This document shows positions 59,042 through 64,000 of a stretch of 64,000 nucleotides of DNA, one piece after another. The notes under the pieces were generated by a model. That model was not told the DNA's origin. It did not search any database and worked only from the letters and a program-made list of their open reading frames with translations. Within the stretch, counting starts at the first letter, position 1. Each line of letters begins with the position of its first letter. Origin of the DNA: Nemopilema nomurai (Eukaryota > Cnidaria > Scyphozoa > Rhizostomeae > Rhizostomatidae); contig ML133465.1 of NCBI GenBank assembly GCA_003864495.1, forward strand, positions 1,552,789 to 1,616,788. The letters run 5' to 3'. Made by a program: the position numbers and the translations under genes.

Positions 59042-60062
59042 TGATCTTGAATCTGTGGTATTGTCTTGGGCGAAACAACAGGACATGAAGAGTACCACAA
59101 TTTGTGATTCCTACCTGCGATATAGTTGAAACGCAATTTGGAGGTGACACCCTTGGCTATAGGCACTACTTTGTAATAGACTTTAGCAAGTAAGTTTGAT
59201 TTCTTAATTATTTTGAATCGATAATAACTAGCTGCCGCCAACACCTTAAAGTTCTTAGGTTTTTACTGGTTTTGTGGTAAAGAAACTCAACCTACTTGAG
59301 CTAGAACGCTACTGAATGGCTTTGCAAGAAGGAGCATTGTAATACTCTTTGTGATACGTCATCAAGCTCTAAAGCTTCGTTTGCTAGGTGTATACGCATT
59401 CCGTGCCCCAATCAGACTATTGAAAGCTGTATTTGCAGAGAGATTAGGAGCCACTTTTAGTTTTGGTGTTTAAACTCTTTGTTGTCCTTTGAAATATTTA
59501 ATACTTATTACACTCAGTGAACATGGGAATTGCTGACAGAAAATATATTTTTCTATCAGTCTTTAAGTCTATTAAAAGGATGAAATTAAAATATATCTCA
59601 AGCCTGCATTGGAACCTTGAATTGTGATTCCGTACGTTTTTGGAGCAAAAGCTTATGCGTAGAGCATGATGGAAGTGCTCTAATGACTGTAGCGTATGTT
59701 TGCTAAGGCTTCTCACTCATAAAATCACTAATGGCACCAAGAGTTTATTCTGAATAGATGTTCAGGCTATTTGTGTCTTTTTATTCTCAATAAAGAATTG
59801 GTGTCACCTAAAAGATTTTAGGCTTATGCGAGTGATATGCAAGACTTTCCCACTATAGTTCAACATTTATCAAAGGCAGAGAATTGTTTTATCGTTGGCA
59901 GTTAGATATATTCAATCATGAAAAGAAACGAGAAACAAGAAGAGAGGCTGAACATTAAAATCCACTCCTTACTTTTAAGGTAAGCAAAGTCAATACCATA
60001 ATTTAATTAACTGTTATCATAACATTAAACAGATTTGTGGTAATGAAGAAACAATATAACTT
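59042..60062. other. Intergenic between GPCR 4 and gene B (convergent)
   Basis: Contains a possible AATAAA polyadenylation signal for GPCR 4 near 59789 (CTCAATAAAGAA). Sequence after the gene B stop does not match that after the gene A stop, so the duplication or conversion tract ends there. No gene was seen. Confidence 0.5.
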
Positions 60063-63000
60063 TTAATTGCATCTTTCTATGGAGCTTCTCAAGCCACGGA
60101 TATTTGTTTGAATGCTTCGAATCTTAGCACCAAATTTCAGCTGATTTACTTCATTGCCGCTGACCAGCTCGACTAGATCCTGCAACAAAAAATGTGCTCT
60201 GTTATCTCAACCGCATTAGCAATTCGAATGAAGGAGGCTGTAAGATGGAATCGAGCACTTGAATCTAGCTGAAAGCTATCAAAATAACTCTTTAAACGCA
60301 ATTATTAATCCTTGGTAATCCTTTGACGTGTGGATTAACAAATGCAATGCATTCATAGCTTGAGCATCTGCGAACTCAACAGGCTGAAAAATGTATGAAG
60401 TTTTCCTTTGAATATAAAATCTACCATTGAAGTTATTGCTTAACTTCTAAAGAAAAGAAGGATTGGATTTTCTAATGATATTCAAGCTTTGATCTAGTAT
60501 CTCTCGCGAGTTATAGGAATATCGCAAATTCTTCATGCTACCTGTTAATTTATGAATAGTTGTTACTTGGCTTTTTTTTGAAAATTATCCTCTTTACCAG
60601 AAAGGTCCTACATGATGTAATAATTAACTGTTTTATAATTTTGTTTCTCAAAAGTCAATAATTTCAAACTAAGTCAGATTCATATTAAGATTTCTAGAAA
60701 GCATTATGTCAGATACCTTTTTGATCTTATGCAATTCCTTTGCCGCCATAGCACTGCTTTCTGAAGGAATGCTTGACCTCTTGTACGCTGCTTGCCCAAC
60801 TTCGTGCAATTCATTCATGTAACCAGCAAAGTTTTGGTTCTTTTCCTTCAATAGTATATGTTCGATTTGGCTTCTAAATCTGGGTAGCATGAGATTGTGT
60901 TCATCTGTGAGTATGCGTCTTGTCTTGGTGTCCCATTTATCAAGGCCTATCAAAATGAAGAAATAGTCATATTCAGAGAACTGGACATATCTTAAAAATT
61001 GCTATCGACTTTGTTCATGATTGAAGGTAAAAGAAGAGATCTGTCGCATTTTACCACATGATAAGTAGAAGTGTAAAGTTTGACATACAGATTCTCTATT
61101 GTGCCACTGAATGATATTTACCGTCTTTAGCTTCGTTGTACCAGTGATAGAGATCCCCTCTTTCTTCGTGTGTCATGTTGTGCTTCATTTCTAGTTAGTA
61201 AAGAGAATAATTTAGAATTTGCTATCACCCGCCATTATCAGATGCCATCCTAAAGTGTATGATTCACTGCAAAGATAGCATTCACTGAAAAACACATTGA
61301 AGTTTCGTATACAGAATGTATGTACCCGTGAATCTGACATTGTATCGCAGATCATCGACGCCTTGTTGCAGAGTTCTCTTGGTTGTTTGGTAGCCCTCAC
61401 GAACACCGGTCATTGAATTATGTACAGTCTTCAGTCCATCAACAATCGTGCTGTATTTGTCTATGACTTTCTTTATTTGCACACAAGGCGCTGCGTGATG
61501 TTTTTTCCAGTCTATGAAAATATTTTGATAAGTGACTCTATTATGCAGATACGTGCAAAAAGGTGAAGCTTGATAGAATATTGTTTTTGAACATTCAATA
61601 CAAAACTACTTTTGATCTAGCTACATCTCGGATCAAAGATCAGCTGTGTAGAAGATGCTGAAAATCTTTAGAAAATCATTGTAAATAATAATAGTGTAAA
61701 AGTACCTTCATCAAGAGTTCTCTTTTCAGCTGGGATGCTTGAGTCAACCTGAGGAGTGTGGTCAAAGTTTCTGCTGTCAAAATCTTTCACCAAAACCCAG
61801 GGTGCACCATTTCTGAAAGCGTTGACTGTTGCTGCACTTCTAGTAACTACTGGTGGCAATGGCTCCTCTGCAAGCCTCTTGTAATACAGCTCCTCTGCGG
61901 TTGGGACGTAGTCTCTCTTTCGTCGGTCTTTTGTCTCTTTTTCCACGTCCTTTTCAATGTCTTTTTCTTTCTTATCCAGGTCACCTTTGTCTTTCTCGTA
62001 CTCTCTTGCTTTACCATCAATATTTGGGACTTCATTCAACATCTTTTTGGTCCCTTTGTATTTTGTTTCTACTGTATCAGCTGCAAGTAGCTGCCAAAAT
62101 TTCAGATTGATGCAAATGTCTCCGGTGTAGTCAGCTCGTAAACCCATGATGATAAACTTACAGGTTATGCCAACACAAGCATTGAAATCACTGTCCAATT
62201 TTCCTCTTAGTTCTAAGAAGTCCACCTTGAAAAGATTATCGCCTATCCAATTTAGAGCTTTTTTAGAAATTTCTATTCCGACCTCTACTACATCCTGCAC
62301 AAATTCTAAAACGCTGTTTGCAAACCCAACCAAGCTCTTTGCCATTGAAACAAAACCCTTTCCAACATCAATAAGACCTTTTCCAATCTCTGCAAACCCA
62401 ATAAGAATCTGTAAACAAGAAAATATGGATCATGATAGTTATTGACTGATGCCAACATGAAAGTAGAATTTTCCCCTTATGATATCCTAATGCTTCGAAG
62501 GCAAAAGAGTGTTGACCTCCAATGCTCTAAGTAGTAATGGATGAAACGGACTTTTGAAAGCACACTGATCTTCAGAGATTAAAAGTGTTTGGCTGTAATG
62601 ATGTAAAGCTAAGTGGTGCTTGAAATTTCACCTTGATGCCAATCTGTTCTGCCCAAGCAGCAAATTTGTTAGCAAGTTTTTTGATCTCACAAGCTGCGAT
62701 GCAAATTATGTTGGGAGCTCTCCATTTACAGGTGTTCCACGTGGGACATCCGATCCACCACCACCAGATTTTGAAGCACTTTGGATTCCAGTCAAAGAAG
62801 CCTATGCAGACTGGAAAGCAAGATGAAGTGTACAGTTAGAATGGAAGAGCAGCTGCTTGAAGTGGCAGCTTGGTATCAAGCTTTTATCGAATTTGAAGTT
62901 AAAGCATTGTAAAGTACTTATGATATACTTACTATAGTACAAAGTAAGTATATCATAAATAAAATTTGTTATCAAACATGATCAAAATTACAAGTTGTCC

Positions 63001-63622
63001 TTTGGCAAAGTGCTCTAATTATTAAAGCATCTCATTAATGATTTCATTAATAGCCAGGGAAGAGGAAATTGCTCACGATGAATTGACGACAAAATGCCAA
63101 ATTTGGAAATATTTATGAGACGGTATTTATGCAAACAACGGAAAATATATAGTATGGAACAGCAAAAAGTTTACGGCAAAATTATAACGAGCGTCTTCTG
63201 AAAGCATTACTCTCAACTTGCAAAGGTTCATTCTGATAAAGTTAATTTCCTAGAATAGAATGGCATTAGAAAATTACTTTTAACATATTGTTTTGATCTG
63301 CCTGAAATCGCTTCTTAAATTTCAAGCTAAAAATAATTTATCTACCTTCCCCACATTCGTCTTTGCAACTAGATGCAAATTTTTTCTTTGCTTCTTCGAT
63401 TTCTGCGGCCCGCTTCCGTAGTCTATTTTGGTAGTCATCAATTGACCTCTTCCAACCTTCCATTTTGTTTTCAGCCTCTGCAACTTTCTGTTGGGCAGCA
63501 GCAACTCTATCTTGGGCTTCTTGTAGTTTCTTCACGGCAGTATCTTTAGCTTTATCTAGGTATTTAATTCCGGCATCTGCTATTTCTCGTAAGTGTAAGT
63601 TTATTTGGACATTGGCCCGGAA
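60063..63622 (-). CDS. Gene B: paralogue of gene A (last 7 exons; 5' part outside window)
   Basis: Exons read on the minus strand: 63622-63346, 62810-62632, 62408-61706, 61511-61326, 61190-61122, 60946-60717 and 60179-60063. They correspond one-to-one in length and phase to gene A exons 12-18 (277, 179, 703, 186, 69, 230 and 117 bases). The order is coiled coil (AQDRVAAAQQKVAEAENKM), Cys/Trp module (CIGFFDWNPKCFKIWWWW), amphipathic helix and Cys domain (ACVGITC), the same R-R-K-R-D-Y furin-type site, and the helical tail ending SSIERCN-stop. Early exons differ clearly from gene A (for example VGFANSVLEFVQDVV), while exons 16-18 and their introns are almost identical. The upstream exons must lie to the right of 64000. 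Function unknown. Confidence 0.85.
60279..60383 (-). other. Probable alternative terminal exon of gene B
   Basis: Counterpart of 29451-29555 in gene A: acceptor, 34-codon frame PVEFADAQAMNALHLLIHTS.. and TGA are all kept, with Met-to-Thr and Phe-to-Leu changes. It lies between exons 17 and 18 of gene B. Confidence 0.45.
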
Positions 63623-64000
63623 CTGAAAAAGTAACCAAGAAAGGCTCTAGTAGCGAAAACTTAATGGGTTCATTAATCTGGCATGTTATAAGCTTTCAAA
63701 TATAAGACAGGCATATAAATAAGACTATCGCAAGCTTAAAATGAATATTATGTTGAATCAAAAGACTTATGAAATTATAAGTAAAATCGATGAAAGTGGA
63801 CAGAAAGAACTTCTAAGAATCGATCGAAGCTTTCTTTCAACTGGATAATGTTGTTGGCTGTGAAAAATGCAGAAAGAAGCTTTTCTGCTTCTGGAAATAT
63901 GCAAATACAGCACAAGAATATGATGTTATATGATGATGTGAACAGTATATTATTATACTATGCGGATGTGCAGGCAAATATAACATTGAATGCATGTAAA
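63623..64000 (-). other. Gene B intron (truncated by window edge)
   Basis: In gene A the preceding exon lies about 530 bp upstream; the equivalent position is beyond 64000. No coding sequence was seen here. Confidence 0.6.

Overview
This is a metazoan genomic window, most likely from an anthozoan cnidarian (stony coral or sea anemone). It is AT-rich, its genes are split by canonical GT..AG introns, it carries a cluster of single-exon rhodopsin-like GPCRs, and it holds decayed RTE-, R2-, hAT- and gypsy-type elements. The organism call is an inference from overall character; no species marker was found.

Layout. 1-6502 (minus): first seven exons of TSG101/Vps23 (ESCRT-I), with its 3' end left of the window. 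6503-11273: intergenic, with one promoter-like NRF-1/YY1 element and a minisatellite. 11274-12341 (minus): GPCR 1. 16082-29752 (plus): 'gene A', an 18-exon gene I could join in frame into a 1,844-residue secreted protein. It has a signal peptide, beta-rich segments, a Glu-rich insert, a coiled coil, a Cys/Trp module with four consecutive Trp, a furin-type site and a helical tail. 30085-30435: a long CAT microsatellite. 31279-37545: RTE-clade non-LTR elements. 38024-39166 (plus) and 47750-48892 (minus): GPCRs 2 and 3, almost identical, in the arms of a large inverted repeat whose 8.5-kb spacer is transposon debris. 51420-54900: a gypsy integrase scrap next to a decayed Ki-67-like gene with about eighteen 135-bp repeats. 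57995-59041 (plus): GPCR 4. 60063-63622 (minus): last seven exons of 'gene B', a paralogue of gene A running off the right edge.

The window is a nested, roughly mirror-symmetric locus: gene A > GPCR 2 > | < GPCR 3 < gene B. Identity between copies is patchy. GPCR 1 matches GPCRs 2/3 almost base for base from TM1 to TM4 and then diverges. Genes A and B match nearly base for base, introns included, over their last exons but not in exons 12 to early 14. I read this as ongoing gene conversion or recent partial duplication.

The strongest candidate for an undescribed system is the gene A/B family: large secreted, multi-module, probably furin-processed proteins with no function I can name. No functional link between gene A/B and the GPCRs is shown by the sequence beyond linkage and shared duplication history.
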